The notes beneath the pieces are model-generated. The model ran no database searches, was not told the origin of the DNA, and saw only the letters and a list, made by a program, of their open reading frames with translations. A stretch of 18,468 nt of DNA from Bordetella parapertussis. GTDB taxonomy: Bacteria > Pseudomonadota > Gammaproteobacteria > Burkholderiales > SG8-41. Every line of letters begins with the position of its first letter. The stretch's first letter is position 1. Positions 6,300 to 14,221 of this stretch are shown piece after piece. A program made the position numbers and the translations under genes. Location of the stretch: contig CAMBCD010000012.1 of the NCBI GenBank assembly GCA_945863085.1, positions 1-18,468 of the forward strand, read 5' to 3'.

Positions 6300-7121
6300 T
6301 TAGCCTGCAATCTTGAGGTGCTTAATCTCAGCGGTGCCACCTTGCGCCTCATCGAGCAGCGCAAAGATTTCGCCACATTCCTTGGCGATGGCGTCGGCGA
6401 TGTCATTCAACATCTTCAGGCCCTTTGCTGCGGTCGCGTGTTCCGGTGCGCCGTACCAGCCGGTGGCGGCAATGGTTTTGATGTCGCGCAGCACCGGTTG
6501 ATAACTGCGGGTGCGGCGCAGACGGTCCCATTTCCGGCCGTGGCCGTGGTCCGACGAGTATTCAATGCGGTCGAGGTGCACCAGTTCGGGCTGGTAGGCG
6601 AGCACCGCCAGTGCCTCGATTTCACCGCCGTGGGTCAGCCCGCCGCAGTCGTGGCCATAGAGTTCGGCGGCGACGTAGCAGGCCTGCACCACGATCACGC
6701 TCATGCCGACTTCACGGTGCAGTTTTTCCGAGGCGATCGCCAGCGACGGGATGTTGCCCTCGTGCCAGTTGAGGATCAGCAGGCGTTTCGCGCCGTGCTG
6801 CGCGGTGGAGGCGCAGGTTTCGGTGACCACGCGCTGGTAGGTGTCGGGCGTCAGCGTGATGGTGCCTTCAAAGGGCATGTGCATCGGCGTCACGCCCAGC
6901 GGCCCGCCCGGCAGCACCAGGCCGTCCATGCGTTCGGCCACGGCGTGACCGATGACATTGGCGGCATAGATGTCGGTGCCGGTGGGCAGGTGCGGGCCGT
7001 GCTGTTCTACGCTGCCCGCAGGCAGGACCACCAAAGGATTTTTCTTCAGCTGCGCCGCGATCTCGGGCTGGGTGAGGTCGATGAAATAACGCGTGGCCAG
7101 TTTTGAAGATGAGTTTGACAT
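6300..7121 (-). CDS. Creatininase-family metal-dependent hydrolase
   Basis: The 273-residue product has the creatininase-family metal site: GSVEQHGPHLPTGTD gives ligands E39, H41 and D50, and N-W-H120-E-G-N replaces the usual NGHGGN. A later block, THGGEIEA (163-170), corresponds to the HAGxxET region. The family includes creatinine amidohydrolase and hydrolases that open rings in other compounds. ATG 7121 follows the stop of the upstream Gfo/Idh/MocA gene by only 13 nt, so the two are co-transcribed and probably act in sequence. The ribosome-binding site (GAGAAG) is modest. True creatininase activity is unlikely to be certain from this context of dehydrogenases and a cupin. Confidence 0.9.
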   Translation of the reverse strand: MSNSSSKLATRYFIDLTQPEIAAQLKKNPLVVLPAGSVEQHGPHLPTGTDIYAANVIGHAVAERMDGLVLPGGPLGVTPMHMPFEGTITLTPDTYQRVVTETCASTAQHGAKRLLILNWHEGNIPSLAIASEKLHREVGMSVIVVQACYVAAELYGHDCGGLTHGGEIEALAVLAYQPELVHLDRIEYSSDHGHGRKWDRLRRTRSYQPVLRDIKTIAATGWYGAPEHATAAKGLKMLNDIADAIAKECGEIFALLDEAQGGTAEIKHLKIAG

Positions 7122-7134
7122 TTCGGCTTCTCTG

Positions 7135-8217
7135 TCAGGCCGCGCGCTTGGCGTCGTTCTTGGCGCGGGCGTCGTTCATCACTTCTTCGATGGTCACACA
7201 CTGGCCCTTGCGGTCGATCGACTTCAGCGCGGCATTGGTCATTGCCACCGCGACATTGCCGTTGTGCGCCGTCAATTCGTTCGGTTTGCCCGACAGGCAA
7301 CTGCCGGCGAAGGCTTCGAGCTCGGCACGGAACATGTCGGACTCCGGCAGCTTGATGTCCTCGCGCTTGCCCCAGCCGTCCTTGCCACGCTGGATGTAGA
7401 GCACGGAATTCTTGTGTAACAGGTGAGGCGTATCCCAGGTGCCGAAGTCGATTTCGTAGTGCATCAGGCCTTTGGAGCCGAACACGCGCACCGCGAAAAT
7501 ACCGGGCGAGGTCCAGCAGGAGCCGACGTAGCCGAGCTTGCCATCCATGAAACGCACCAATGACATCGACTGGTCATCGACTTCAGCGCCGACCGGTGAC
7601 AGCTTGGAGGCCATTGACGAAACTTCCTGCGGTTCACCACCGAGCAGGTGCAGCACGTCGAACTGGTGGATTGCCAGCTGCGACAGCGGGCCGCCGGGGG
7701 CGCGATCCTTGTACCAGCGCCAGGTCTGCGGCGTCAGTTCCAGTGCGCGCTCGTTGGAGAAATTGGCTTCCATGAAGGCGACGCGACCAAGTTCGCCTGC
7801 GTCGATTTTTTCCTTGATGATTCGGATGCCGGCCATCAGCCGCGCGCTGTGGCCGACGGTGACGGTGATGCCGTACTGTTTCTGCAGCGCCTCGATTTTC
7901 AGGCCGTCTTCCAGAGTCTGCGAGATCGGTTTCTCGGTGTAGACATGTTTGCCGCCCTTGGCGACGATTTCCGCCATTGGCAGATGCTGTTCATTGGGCA
8001 CGGTCAGGATCACGCCCTTGATCTCGGGGTTGGCCAGCATGGCCTGCATGTCGGGTGCTGCAGGTACGCCCATTTCTGAGGCGAAGGCGTCGCGTTTTTC
8101 CTGCGAACGGCTGTAGCCGGAAACAATCTGGATGCTGCTGGACTGTTTTGCGGCGCGGGTGAGTACTTTCGCCCAGCGGCCGAGGCCGACGATGCCGACT
8201 TTGACGGGGGTGCTCAT
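7135..8217 (-). CDS. Gfo/Idh/MocA-family NAD(P)-dependent oxidoreductase
   Basis: The 360-residue product starts with the nucleotide-binding motif VGIVGLGRWAK. It has the catalytic-site motif TEKPISQTLEDG and the linker GHSARLMAGIRIIKEKIDAGELG. ATG 8217 is preceded by AGGAG at 8-nt spacing; a further 12 open codons upstream are not needed. It is the first gene of the operon read from the divergent promoter region 8254-8347, and the creatininase-family hydrolase follows after 13 nt. The pairing suggests oxidation of a polyol or sugar-like substrate and then hydrolysis, but this is inferred. It resembles the second Gfo/Idh/MocA protein (3108-4190) only in family motifs. Confidence 0.92.
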   Translation of the reverse strand: MSTPVKVGIVGLGRWAKVLTRAAKQSSSIQIVSGYSRSQEKRDAFASEMGVPAAPDMQAMLANPEIKGVILTVPNEQHLPMAEIVAKGGKHVYTEKPISQTLEDGLKIEALQKQYGITVTVGHSARLMAGIRIIKEKIDAGELGRVAFMEANFSNERALELTPQTWRWYKDRAPGGPLSQLAIHQFDVLHLLGGEPQEVSSMASKLSPVGAEVDDQSMSLVRFMDGKLGYVGSCWTSPGIFAVRVFGSKGLMHYEIDFGTWDTPHLLHKNSVLYIQRGKDGWGKREDIKLPESDMFRAELEAFAGSCLSGKPNELTAHNGNVAVAMTNAALKSIDRKGQCVTIEEVMNDARAKNDAKRAA

Positions 8218-8289
8218 GACGGGTGCTCCTGTTGCGGTTGAACGGATGATCACGGATTTTGCGCAGGACGCCTGGCGCTCTGGTGCTGG

Positions 8290-8343
8290 TTGCGCAGTCT
8301 TGTAATGCGTATTATCGTATTACGGTATTACGGGGCAGGTCAA
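8290..8343. promoter_or_regulatory. Divergent promoter/operator with three 8-bp repeats (xxGTATTA)
   Basis: Three tandem 8-mers, GCGTATTA (8307-8314), TCGTATTA (8315-8322) and CGGTATTA (8323-8330), sit between the divergent gntR-type gene and the catabolic operon. On the minus strand TTGACC (8343-8338) lies 18 nt from TACGAT (8319-8314), a fair sigma-70 promoter for the operon. On the plus strand TTGCGC (8290-8295) and TATCGT (8313-8318) could serve the regulator. The 11-bp core GTATTATCGTA (8309-8319) recurs exactly at 14232-14242 upstream of the second GntR gene, so it is a likely operator. Confidence 0.6.
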
Positions 8344-8347
8344 TTGA

Positions 8348-9097
8348 ATGATCTGCATGACTTGGCCGACAGCGATGCCTGATAAAAATATCCAGCAAAT
8401 TCAAAGGTTTGCTGCGCCACTTCGGGCGCAAGTGCTGGACGGTCTGCGTCGCGCCATCATCGACGGGCGGCTCGCACCGGGCGCTCGGCTGACTGAACGT
8501 GAACTGACCGAAATGATGGGCGTCTCGCGCACGGTGATCCGCGAAGCGCTGCGCCAGCTCGAAACCGAGGGGCTGATCGCAAACGTGCCGAACAAGGGGC
8601 CGGTGGTGCGTGCCCTGTCGCTGGCCGAAGCGAAGGATCTCTACACCATACGCGCGGTGCTTGAAGGGTTGGCAGCGCGGCTGTTCGTGCAGCACGCGGG
8701 GGAAGCCGACATCAGGCAACTGGCGCAGGCGCTGGACGTGGTGGTCGGCGCCTACGAGCGCGAAGATGCGCAGGAAGTGCTGGAAACCAAGAACCGCTTC
8801 TACGAGGTGCTGTTCGATGGGGCGGGCAGCGAGACGCTGTCCTCCATGCTCGGCACACTGCATGCGCGCATCTGGCGCTGGCGTGCGCTGGGCCTGTCGC
8901 ACCCGCAACGTTCTGCCATCCGCTCGAAGGAAAGCATCAAGGGTCTGCGTGCGATGCTGGCGGCGATCCGCAAGCACGACGCCGATGCGGCGGAGGCGCT
9001 GACGCGGGAGGAGGCCCAATCGGCTGCGGCGGAAGTGATGCGCCTGATCGAGCTGCAGTTGGGTGCAGAAGCAAAATCAGATGTGACCAAAAGCTGA
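8348..9097 (+). CDS. GntR-family transcriptional regulator, FadR subfamily (FCD domain)
   Basis: The 249-residue product has an N-terminal winged helix (RAIIDGRLAPGARLTERELT, then MGVSRTVIREALRQLETEGLI) and a C-terminal FCD effector domain. The usual FCD metal residues are replaced: the D-x-R-F-H motif reads K-N-R-F-Y, and the later histidine positions read SKESIKGL and TREEA. ATG 8348 is used because AGG lies upstream at workable spacing. ATGs at 8357 and 8375 are alternatives, and conserved sequence starts only near the latter. It diverges from the seven-gene operon and is 16 nt ahead of the TauE/SafE gene. It probably represses the operon and responds to its substrate, which is an inference from arrangement. 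Confidence 0.9.
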   Translation: MICMTWPTAMPDKNIQQIQRFAAPLRAQVLDGLRRAIIDGRLAPGARLTERELTEMMGVSRTVIREALRQLETEGLIANVPNKGPVVRALSLAEAKDLYTIRAVLEGLAARLFVQHAGEADIRQLAQALDVVVGAYEREDAQEVLETKNRFYEVLFDGAGSETLSSMLGTLHARIWRWRALGLSHPQRSAIRSKESIKGLRAMLAAIRKHDADAAEALTREEAQSAAAEVMRLIELQLGAEAKSDVTKS

Positions 9098-9113
9098 AGG
9101 GGGCTGGCTGCGG

Positions 9114-9854
9114 ATGATGGTGCTGACGCCGCTGCAAGCTGCTTATTGCATCGTGGTGCTGGTGGCGAGTTATGCGCTGCGCGGCAGCACCGGCTTTGGC
9201 GGGTTTGCCGCAATGCCGCTGCTGGCGCTGGTGGTGCCGATGAAGGTGCTGGTGCCGGTGTGGACGCTGCTGACCATCTCATCCTCGGCTACCTTGTTCG
9301 GCAAGGATCGCAAACATGTGTCAATGGCGCTGATCCTGCGCATCCTGCCGTCATGCGTGCTGGGCATCGCGCTCGGCCTGTATCTGTTCAAGACGCTGGA
9401 TGCCGCCTGGCTGACCCGTGGCCTGGGTGTGCTGGTCAGCGGCTACGGCCTGTATGCCCTGTGGCAGACCCGTGGTGGCGGTCCGGCAATACCGCCGCCG
9501 CGCGCGATTGCCACCGCGGCGAGTTTCCTCGCCGGCGCCGTGGGCACGGTCTTCGGCACCATGGCGAGCATTTTTTTCGCGATCTACATGGATGCCGTCC
9601 GCGTCACCAAGGAGCAGTTCCGCGGCACGCTGGCGGCATTGATGATGACGCTGGCAGTGATTCGCGGCATCGGTTATTTCGCGGTCGGCGAGTTTGGCCG
9701 CGAGTCGCTGCTGCTGTTTGCGGCGGCGCTGCCATTCATGTTGATCGGGATTTTTCTCGGTGACCGAATCCACACCGGCATGAGCGAAATCACGTTCCGC
9801 CGGGTGGTGTGTGCGATCCTGATCCTCAGCGGCATTCCGCTGATGCTGAAATAG
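9114..9854 (+). CDS. TauE/SafE-family sulfite exporter-like membrane protein
   Basis: The 246-residue product is highly hydrophobic with about eight membrane segments. It has the family motif RGSTGFGGFAAMPLLALVVP near the N-terminus and a second repeat-like half, ASFLAGAVGTVFGTMASIFFAIYM. Members move sulfite, sulfoacetate or other small organic anions across the inner membrane. Tandem ATGs at 9114 and 9117 begin 16 nt after the GntR gene, with AGGGGG upstream, so the two genes are co-transcribed. Its convergent partner, the diguanylate cyclase gene, ends only 3 nt away. It may export or import a compound linked to the divergent operon; the solute is not predictable. Confidence 0.85.
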   Translation: MMVLTPLQAAYCIVVLVASYALRGSTGFGGFAAMPLLALVVPMKVLVPVWTLLTISSSATLFGKDRKHVSMALILRILPSCVLGIALGLYLFKTLDAAWLTRGLGVLVSGYGLYALWQTRGGGPAIPPPRAIATAASFLAGAVGTVFGTMASIFFAIYMDAVRVTKEQFRGTLAALMMTLAVIRGIGYFAVGEFGRESLLLFAAALPFMLIGIFLGDRIHTGMSEITFRRVVCAILILSGIPLMLK

Positions 9855-9857
9855 TCC

Positions 9858-11258
9858 TTACCGCGCTGCGCCAGTGGCCGCGGTGTCCCGCCGAGCTTCC
9901 TTGTCGGCGTACATGCGCCCGTCCGCGGCGCGCACCAGTTCGTCGAGCGCCATGCCGTCAATCGGCGCGAAGGCAAAGCCGATGGATGCGCCGACCTTCA
10001 ACGGCCCGGCACTGGAGTCCACCGGCTGTTCGACGGCCTCACGGATTTTTTCGATGAGGTCGTTGATCTTGCTGCGATCAACATTTTCCATGAACACCAC
10101 AAACTCATCGCCGCCCCAGCGTCCCACGGTATCGATCGCGCGCAGGGCGTCGGCGACACGGCCCGCAGCGCTTTGCAGGGCAAAATCGCCCATCTTGTGT
10201 CCGAAACGGTCGTTGATCAGCTTGAAACCATCAAGGTCGATGAACAGCAGCAGGCAGCTGCGCGATGGATCACGGCGCAGGCCGGTCAGGGCACGGTTGA
10301 CGCGGTCGCTGGTCAGCAGGCGGTTGGGCAGGCGGGTCAGCGGGTCGAACATGGCCTGCCGCGCCAGCCGCGAGCGCTGTGTCAGCACGATCAACGCGCT
10401 CCAGCCGAGGATCAGTGCCAGCAGCCAGACCAGGCCGCGCATCAACCACAAACCCTCCTGTTGCGGCGGCATGGTGGCACGCAGCGCCATTACCCATTTG
10501 CCGCCCGGCACTTCGAGTTCAAACAGTTGCGCATCCCGGTGGTCGAACAGGGCGGCATCGCCCCAGAATGTTTCACCCGCCATGCCCAGCGCGTCCTTGC
10601 CGCGGATGGCCAGCGCGTAAGCGCCGGATGAGCCTTCGGACAAAGCCTCGCCCAGCAGCGATTCGGAGTCGATGACCGAGGACAGCAGGCCCCAGTACTG
10701 GTCGTTGATGAATATCGGCACCCGGTATATCAGCCCGCTGCCACCCTGCACCAGTTTCACCGGACCGATCAGCACCGGTTGTTTGCTGTCGATGGCGCGT
10801 TTGACGGCAGGCCACTGCGTGGGTACATCGGGGTAGTTGAGGCCAACGGCTTTTTCGTTGCCCTTGACCGGATAGACGTAGGTCAGCCGGTAACCGACGG
10901 CGACGGCGAAATTCCGCACATGGCTGGATTCGTGGTACAGCCGGGCGAGGATGGCTTCTATCTCATCGCGCTGCAGATCGTTGCGGCGCACGGCGAGGTA
11001 ACTGCTCAAACCGCTGGTCAGGTAAAGCACCCTGTTCAGTTCGCGGCTGAGGCGGGCGCGTATCGAAGAACCGAGGACCAGCAGGTCGACTTTTTGCCGC
11101 GCTTCAAGATCGCGCACCTGCTGGTTGATGATCAAACTGCCGGCGCCGACCACCACCAGGCAGACGGCCAGCGCGATCAGCAGTTGAATGGGGCGTGGCC
11201 GGAAGCCGCTCGCTTCATCCTCAATCCGGTGCAACTGCGTCCTGAACCTGAACGGCAT
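9858..11258 (-). CDS. CHASE-domain diguanylate cyclase (GGDEF)
   Basis: The 466-residue membrane sensor has a transmembrane helix at about 24-45, a periplasmic region at 46-270 that resembles a CHASE domain, a second helix at about 273-293, and a cytoplasmic GGDEF domain. The active site is intact: GGDEF at 382-386 and the metal-binding aspartate in F-I-D341-L-D. An allosteric inhibition site R373-A-I-D376 lies five residues before GGDEF. It should make cyclic-di-GMP from GTP in response to an extracellular signal and be feedback-inhibited. No EAL domain is present. ATG 11258 lacks a strong ribosome-binding site. It looks like a stand-alone gene, since nothing links it to the neighbouring catabolic operon. 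Confidence 0.93.
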   Translation of the reverse strand: MPFRFRTQLHRIEDEASGFRPRPIQLLIALAVCLVVVGAGSLIINQQVRDLEARQKVDLLVLGSSIRARLSRELNRVLYLTSGLSSYLAVRRNDLQRDEIEAILARLYHESSHVRNFAVAVGYRLTYVYPVKGNEKAVGLNYPDVPTQWPAVKRAIDSKQPVLIGPVKLVQGGSGLIYRVPIFINDQYWGLLSSVIDSESLLGEALSEGSSGAYALAIRGKDALGMAGETFWGDAALFDHRDAQLFELEVPGGKWVMALRATMPPQQEGLWLMRGLVWLLALILGWSALIVLTQRSRLARQAMFDPLTRLPNRLLTSDRVNRALTGLRRDPSRSCLLLFIDLDGFKLINDRFGHKMGDFALQSAAGRVADALRAIDTVGRWGGDEFVVFMENVDRSKINDLIEKIREAVEQPVDSSAGPLKVGASIGFAFAPIDGMALDELVRAADGRMYADKEARRDTAATGAAR

Positions 11259-11349
11259 GGTGGCGCAATCCCCTGTAGACCCTCATCACGGTCGGCGCCG
11301 TGTATGCGCACATCATACGCCGGGGCACTCCGCTGCTGCCTGGTGTGCG

Positions 11350-11916
11350 TCAGTGTCCGGTATCGGCTCCGGGGCCGCCGCGATGTGCCCGCGGCGTCGA
11401 CTGGGTGATTTTTTCAGTGTAGGCGATCGCCAGCGCCGAGACCACAAAAGTCAGGTGGATCATGGTCTGCCAGAGCAGGGTTTTTTCGTCGTACTGGGCT
11501 GCGTTTATGAAAGATTTCAGCAGGTGGATCGAGGAGATGCCGATGATGGCAGTCGCCAGCTTGACCTTCAACACGCCGGCGTTGACATGCGACAGCCATT
11601 CCGGCTGGTCCGGGTGGTTCTGCAGTTCGAGACGGGAGACGAAGGTTTCCCAGCCGCCGACGATGACCATCACCAGGAGGTTGGAAATCATCACCACGTC
11701 AATCAGGCCGAGCACGATCAGCATGATCTCGGTTTCGCTGATGTTCTTGACCGTGAGCATGCCGATCAGGTGCACCAGCTCGGTCCAGAATTGCCAGACG
11801 TAAACGCCCTGCGCGACGATCAGGCCGAGGTACAAGGGGGCCTGCAGCCAGCGGCTCATGAATATCCAGCGCGGCAGGGGGCCGAGGGCGCTGACTGCGG
11901 GTTTGGTATTGGGCAT
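11350..11916 (-). CDS. YqhA/UPF0114-family membrane protein (TIGR00645-like)
   Basis: The 188-residue product matches E. coli YqhA-type proteins in layout: [20 protein letters not shown], then [34 protein letters not shown], and [13 protein letters not shown] followed by [22 protein letters not shown]. Four hydrophobic segments are visible. The function of the family is unknown, and no partner is obvious. ATG 11916 is the first methionine of the conserved-looking chain. The gene lies 91 nt upstream of the diguanylate cyclase gene on the same strand, so co-transcription is possible. Its own upstream region is AT-rich with a small dyad. Confidence 0.88.
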   Translation of the reverse strand: MPNTKPAVSALGPLPRWIFMSRWLQAPLYLGLIVAQGVYVWQFWTELVHLIGMLTVKNISETEIMLIVLGLIDVVMISNLLVMVIVGGWETFVSRLELQNHPDQPEWLSHVNAGVLKVKLATAIIGISSIHLLKSFINAAQYDEKTLLWQTMIHLTFVVSALAIAYTEKITQSTPRAHRGGPGADTGH

Positions 11917-11982
11917 GGGGGAGTGTTCCGGAAAAGTGGCTATTGTCTACGCAACATGGCGTAATGCAAGCTAGGCCACGGA

Positions 11983-12003
11983 TTTATAAAAATATGTTAT
12001 AAA
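11983..12003. promoter_or_regulatory. AT-rich dyad upstream of the YqhA-like gene
   Basis: TTTATAA (11983-11989) and TTATAAA (11997-12003) are perfect 7-bp inverted arms around AAATATG, inside an AT-rich stretch (about 11980-12025) that stands out from the GC-rich surroundings. It lies about 70 nt upstream of ATG 11916 and just after the stop of the quinone-oxidoreductase-like gene. It may be a promoter or operator; no clear -35/-10 pair could be fixed. Confidence 0.4.
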
Positions 12004-12049
12004 ACAAATACTTATTGAAATATTATGGTGGCTGCTCATTGCCGACCAC

Positions 12050-13042
12050 TTACTGCCGGGTCATGATCACGACCTTGCCCACCACCTTGCGGTCGCGCAC
12101 TGCCCGCAAGGCGTCCTGATACTGCGCCAGAGGATACGCGGCCATCACATGCGGTTTGATTTTGCCGGCGCTGTACCAGTCGAACAGCTCCAGCTGCACG
12201 CGGCGTACTTTTTCCGGCTGACGATCACGGTAGGCGCTGTACTGCAGGCCGAGCATGGCGATGTTTTTCACCAGCAGGTGACCGGCTTTCACTTCGGGAA
12301 TCCGGCCTTCGGCAAAACCGACGACGATGAGCCGACCCGACCATGCAATGACGCGCAGGCTGGCGTCGAACACATCACCGCCGACCGGATCGACGATGAT
12401 GTCGACGCCGCGTTTGCCGACGGCGGCGAGCACCTGGTCGCGGAAGGCATCGCGCAGGTTCGGTACATCGGTACGCACCACGTGGTCGGCGCCCATTTCT
12501 TTCGCAAGTTTCGCCTTGGCTTCGCTGCTGACGCTGGCGACCACGGTGGCGCCCAACGCCTTGGCCACCTGGATGGTGGCGATGCCGACACCGCCGGCAG
12601 CGCCGTTGATCAGCACGGTTTCACCGGGTTGATACTGGCCGCGTTCAACCAAAGCAAAATGCGCGGTCGGATAGGCAATGCCCATGGCTGCGGCATCGGC
12701 GTAACTCATCGCCTCCGGCATCGGATAACAGGTCTGTTGCTTGACCACGCACTTTTGCGCGTAAGCGCCATATTCGTTCTGTGCAGCGACGCGGTCACCG
12801 GGTTTGCAGGTCGTGACGCCGGCGCCGACCGCAGCGACCACGCCCGCCATGTCCTTGCCCGGACTGAAGGGGCGTTTCGGCAAAATCTGGTACGTGCCGC
12901 CGATCACCAGCAGGTCGGGGAAATTGACGCTGGCGGCATGGACATCGACCAGAACTTCGCCGGGGCCCGGTACGGGATCTGGTGTTTCTTCCAGCAGCAG
13001 GTTTTCCAGCGGTCCGTGTTCTTTGACGATCAGGGCTTTCAA
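12050..13042 (-). CDS. NADPH:quinone oxidoreductase-like zinc-independent MDR protein
   Basis: The 330-residue product is a medium-chain dehydrogenase/reductase of the quinone oxidoreductase branch. It has an N-terminal GroES-like part (KALIVKEHGPLENLLLEETP, then VDVHAASVNFPDLLVIGG), the nucleotide-binding motif GAAGGVG (147-153), and the ending QDALRAVRDRKVVGKVVI. No zinc-binding cysteines are visible, as expected for the group, which reduces quinones or enoyl substrates with NADPH. The start is TTG 13042, since a GGAG ribosome-binding site lies 8 nt upstream and the family normally begins M-K-A. Upstream open codons to 13114 look like leader sequence. A TACAAT box lies about 40 nt upstream. 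Confidence 0.88.
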   Translation of the reverse strand: MKALIVKEHGPLENLLLEETPDPVPGPGEVLVDVHAASVNFPDLLVIGGTYQILPKRPFSPGKDMAGVVAAVGAGVTTCKPGDRVAAQNEYGAYAQKCVVKQQTCYPMPEAMSYADAAAMGIAYPTAHFALVERGQYQPGETVLINGAAGGVGIATIQVAKALGATVVASVSSEAKAKLAKEMGADHVVRTDVPNLRDAFRDQVLAAVGKRGVDIIVDPVGGDVFDASLRVIAWSGRLIVVGFAEGRIPEVKAGHLLVKNIAMLGLQYSAYRDRQPEKVRRVQLELFDWYSAGKIKPHVMAAYPLAQYQDALRAVRDRKVVGKVVIMTRQ

Positions 13043-13079
13043 CGGCGATTCTCCGGTGATGATGATTTCGGGAGGCGCG

Positions 13080-13085
13080 ATTGTA
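13080..13085 (-). promoter_or_regulatory. Probable -10 box (GCTACAAT) for the quinone-oxidoreductase-like gene
   Basis: Read on the minus strand, GCTACAATCGCG gives a TACAAT -10 hexamer at 13085-13080, 38 nt before the TTG start. No good -35 is found at 17 nt; TTGGTC lies at 19-nt spacing. GCTACAAT-type -10 boxes are frequent in Burkholderiales. Confidence 0.4.
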
Positions 13086-13138
13086 GCGTGTCGTCTCTGC
13101 CAGGGACCAAACACCGGGTGAGAGCCGCAGGGTTTATG

Positions 13139-13163
13139 AAAAAGGGGCGGCCGCAGCCGCCCC
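13139..13163 (-). terminator. Rho-independent terminator after the Bug gene at 13184
   Basis: GGGGCGGC (13144-13151) and GCCGCCCC (13156-13163) form a perfect 8-bp GC stem with a 4-nt loop. On the minus strand it is followed by a run of five T (13143-13139). It begins 20 nt after the stop codon of the Bug gene and separates it from the MDR gene. Confidence 0.9.
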
Positions 13164-13183
13164 CCGACATGCGTGAAGCGTGG

Positions 13184-14161
13184 TCAGTTCGATTTCAGGC
13201 CGACGGTTTTGATCAAGCGGGCATTCTTGACCATGGAGTCCGCGACAACTTTGCGGAAATCCGCCGGTCCCAGTACAACGATCTCCGTTGCTTCAAAGGC
13301 CATCGCTTTTTTGACCTCCGGGGTCGTCATGGCCTTCGCGACTGCGGACCCCAGCCTGTCGATGACGACCTTGGACGAACCCCTCGGTACCGAGAAACCC
13401 ATCCAGCCGGTGTAATCAAACCCCGGCAAGGTTTCTGCAATCGGCGCGATGCCGGGCAACAGGTCCGTCCGTTTGTTCAGGCTGTGACCGATCGCGCGTA
13501 CCCGTTTGCCGGCGACATGTCGCATCGCTGCAGGCGCGGGGATCAGAGACCACTGCGATTCGCCCGCCACCAGTGAAGCGGTTGAAGGGCCGCCGCCCTT
13601 GTACGGGACATGCAGGGATTCGATCCCGGTTTCCTGCACAAAATATGCGCCGGCGAGGTGGCTTTGCGAGCCGACACCGGCCGAGGCCATGTTGAACGGC
13701 TTTTTGCCGCTTTTGGCATAGGCAATGAATTCGGGCACTGTTTTGACGGGCAGCGCGTTGGAAACCACCAGCACATTAAGCGTTACTGCAAACTGACCGA
13801 CCATGTCGAAGTCGTTGAGCGGATGAAACGGCGGGTTTTTTAGCAGCAATGGGGAGATGGTTGAGGCCGCAGAGGTTGTCGTAATCACCGTATATCCATC
13901 TGGATTGGCGAGCTTGGCGATTTCCATGCCGATGACGCCACTGGCGCCACCGCGGTTGTCCATCACAATCTGCTGCCCGATGACTTCGGTCAGCTTGTTG
14001 CCGACGATGCGGGTCAGCGTATCAACCGAGCTTGCGGGGCCATTGGGAATGATGACGCGTATCGGACGGCTCGGATAAGCATCAGCTGCCGGCGCATTGA
14101 GTGACAGGCCGCCCAGACCGGACGCTGCAAGCAGTGTGACAAAGACGCGCGTGAAATTCAT
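13184..14161 (-). CDS. Bug/TctC-family periplasmic solute-binding protein
   Basis: The 325-residue product begins with a signal peptide (MNFTRVFVTLLAASGLGGLS, cleaved near APAADA), followed by YPSRPIRVIIPNGPASSVDT. Family blocks are VMDNRGGASGVIGMEIAKLA, DGYTVI and VPYKGGG. ATG 14161 has a strong AGGAGGAG ribosome-binding site. It is clearly a paralogue of the Bug gene at 16953, with shared stretches such as EFIAYAKSGKKPFNMASAGV and GSQSHL, suggesting related ligands. It is transcribed away from the second GntR gene, ends in its own terminator, and is therefore monocistronic. It is probably controlled by that regulator through the dyad at 14222-14252. Confidence 0.93.
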   Translation of the reverse strand: MNFTRVFVTLLAASGLGGLSLNAPAADAYPSRPIRVIIPNGPASSVDTLTRIVGNKLTEVIGQQIVMDNRGGASGVIGMEIAKLANPDGYTVITTTSAASTISPLLLKNPPFHPLNDFDMVGQFAVTLNVLVVSNALPVKTVPEFIAYAKSGKKPFNMASAGVGSQSHLAGAYFVQETGIESLHVPYKGGGPSTASLVAGESQWSLIPAPAAMRHVAGKRVRAIGHSLNKRTDLLPGIAPIAETLPGFDYTGWMGFSVPRGSSKVVIDRLGSAVAKAMTTPEVKKAMAFEATEIVVLGPADFRKVVADSMVKNARLIKTVGLKSN

Positions 14162-14221
14162 GGTTGCTCCTCCTGGATGAATGGATTGTTTTGGGGAATC
14201 AGCATTCCCGTTTTGCATTCT

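Noticed and set aside
12149..13576. Long plus-strand open frame of 475 codons
   Set aside because: It is antisense to the MDR and Bug genes, crosses a clear terminator, and has shadow-like composition (His/Gly/Arg/Asp rich) with no recognisable motif.
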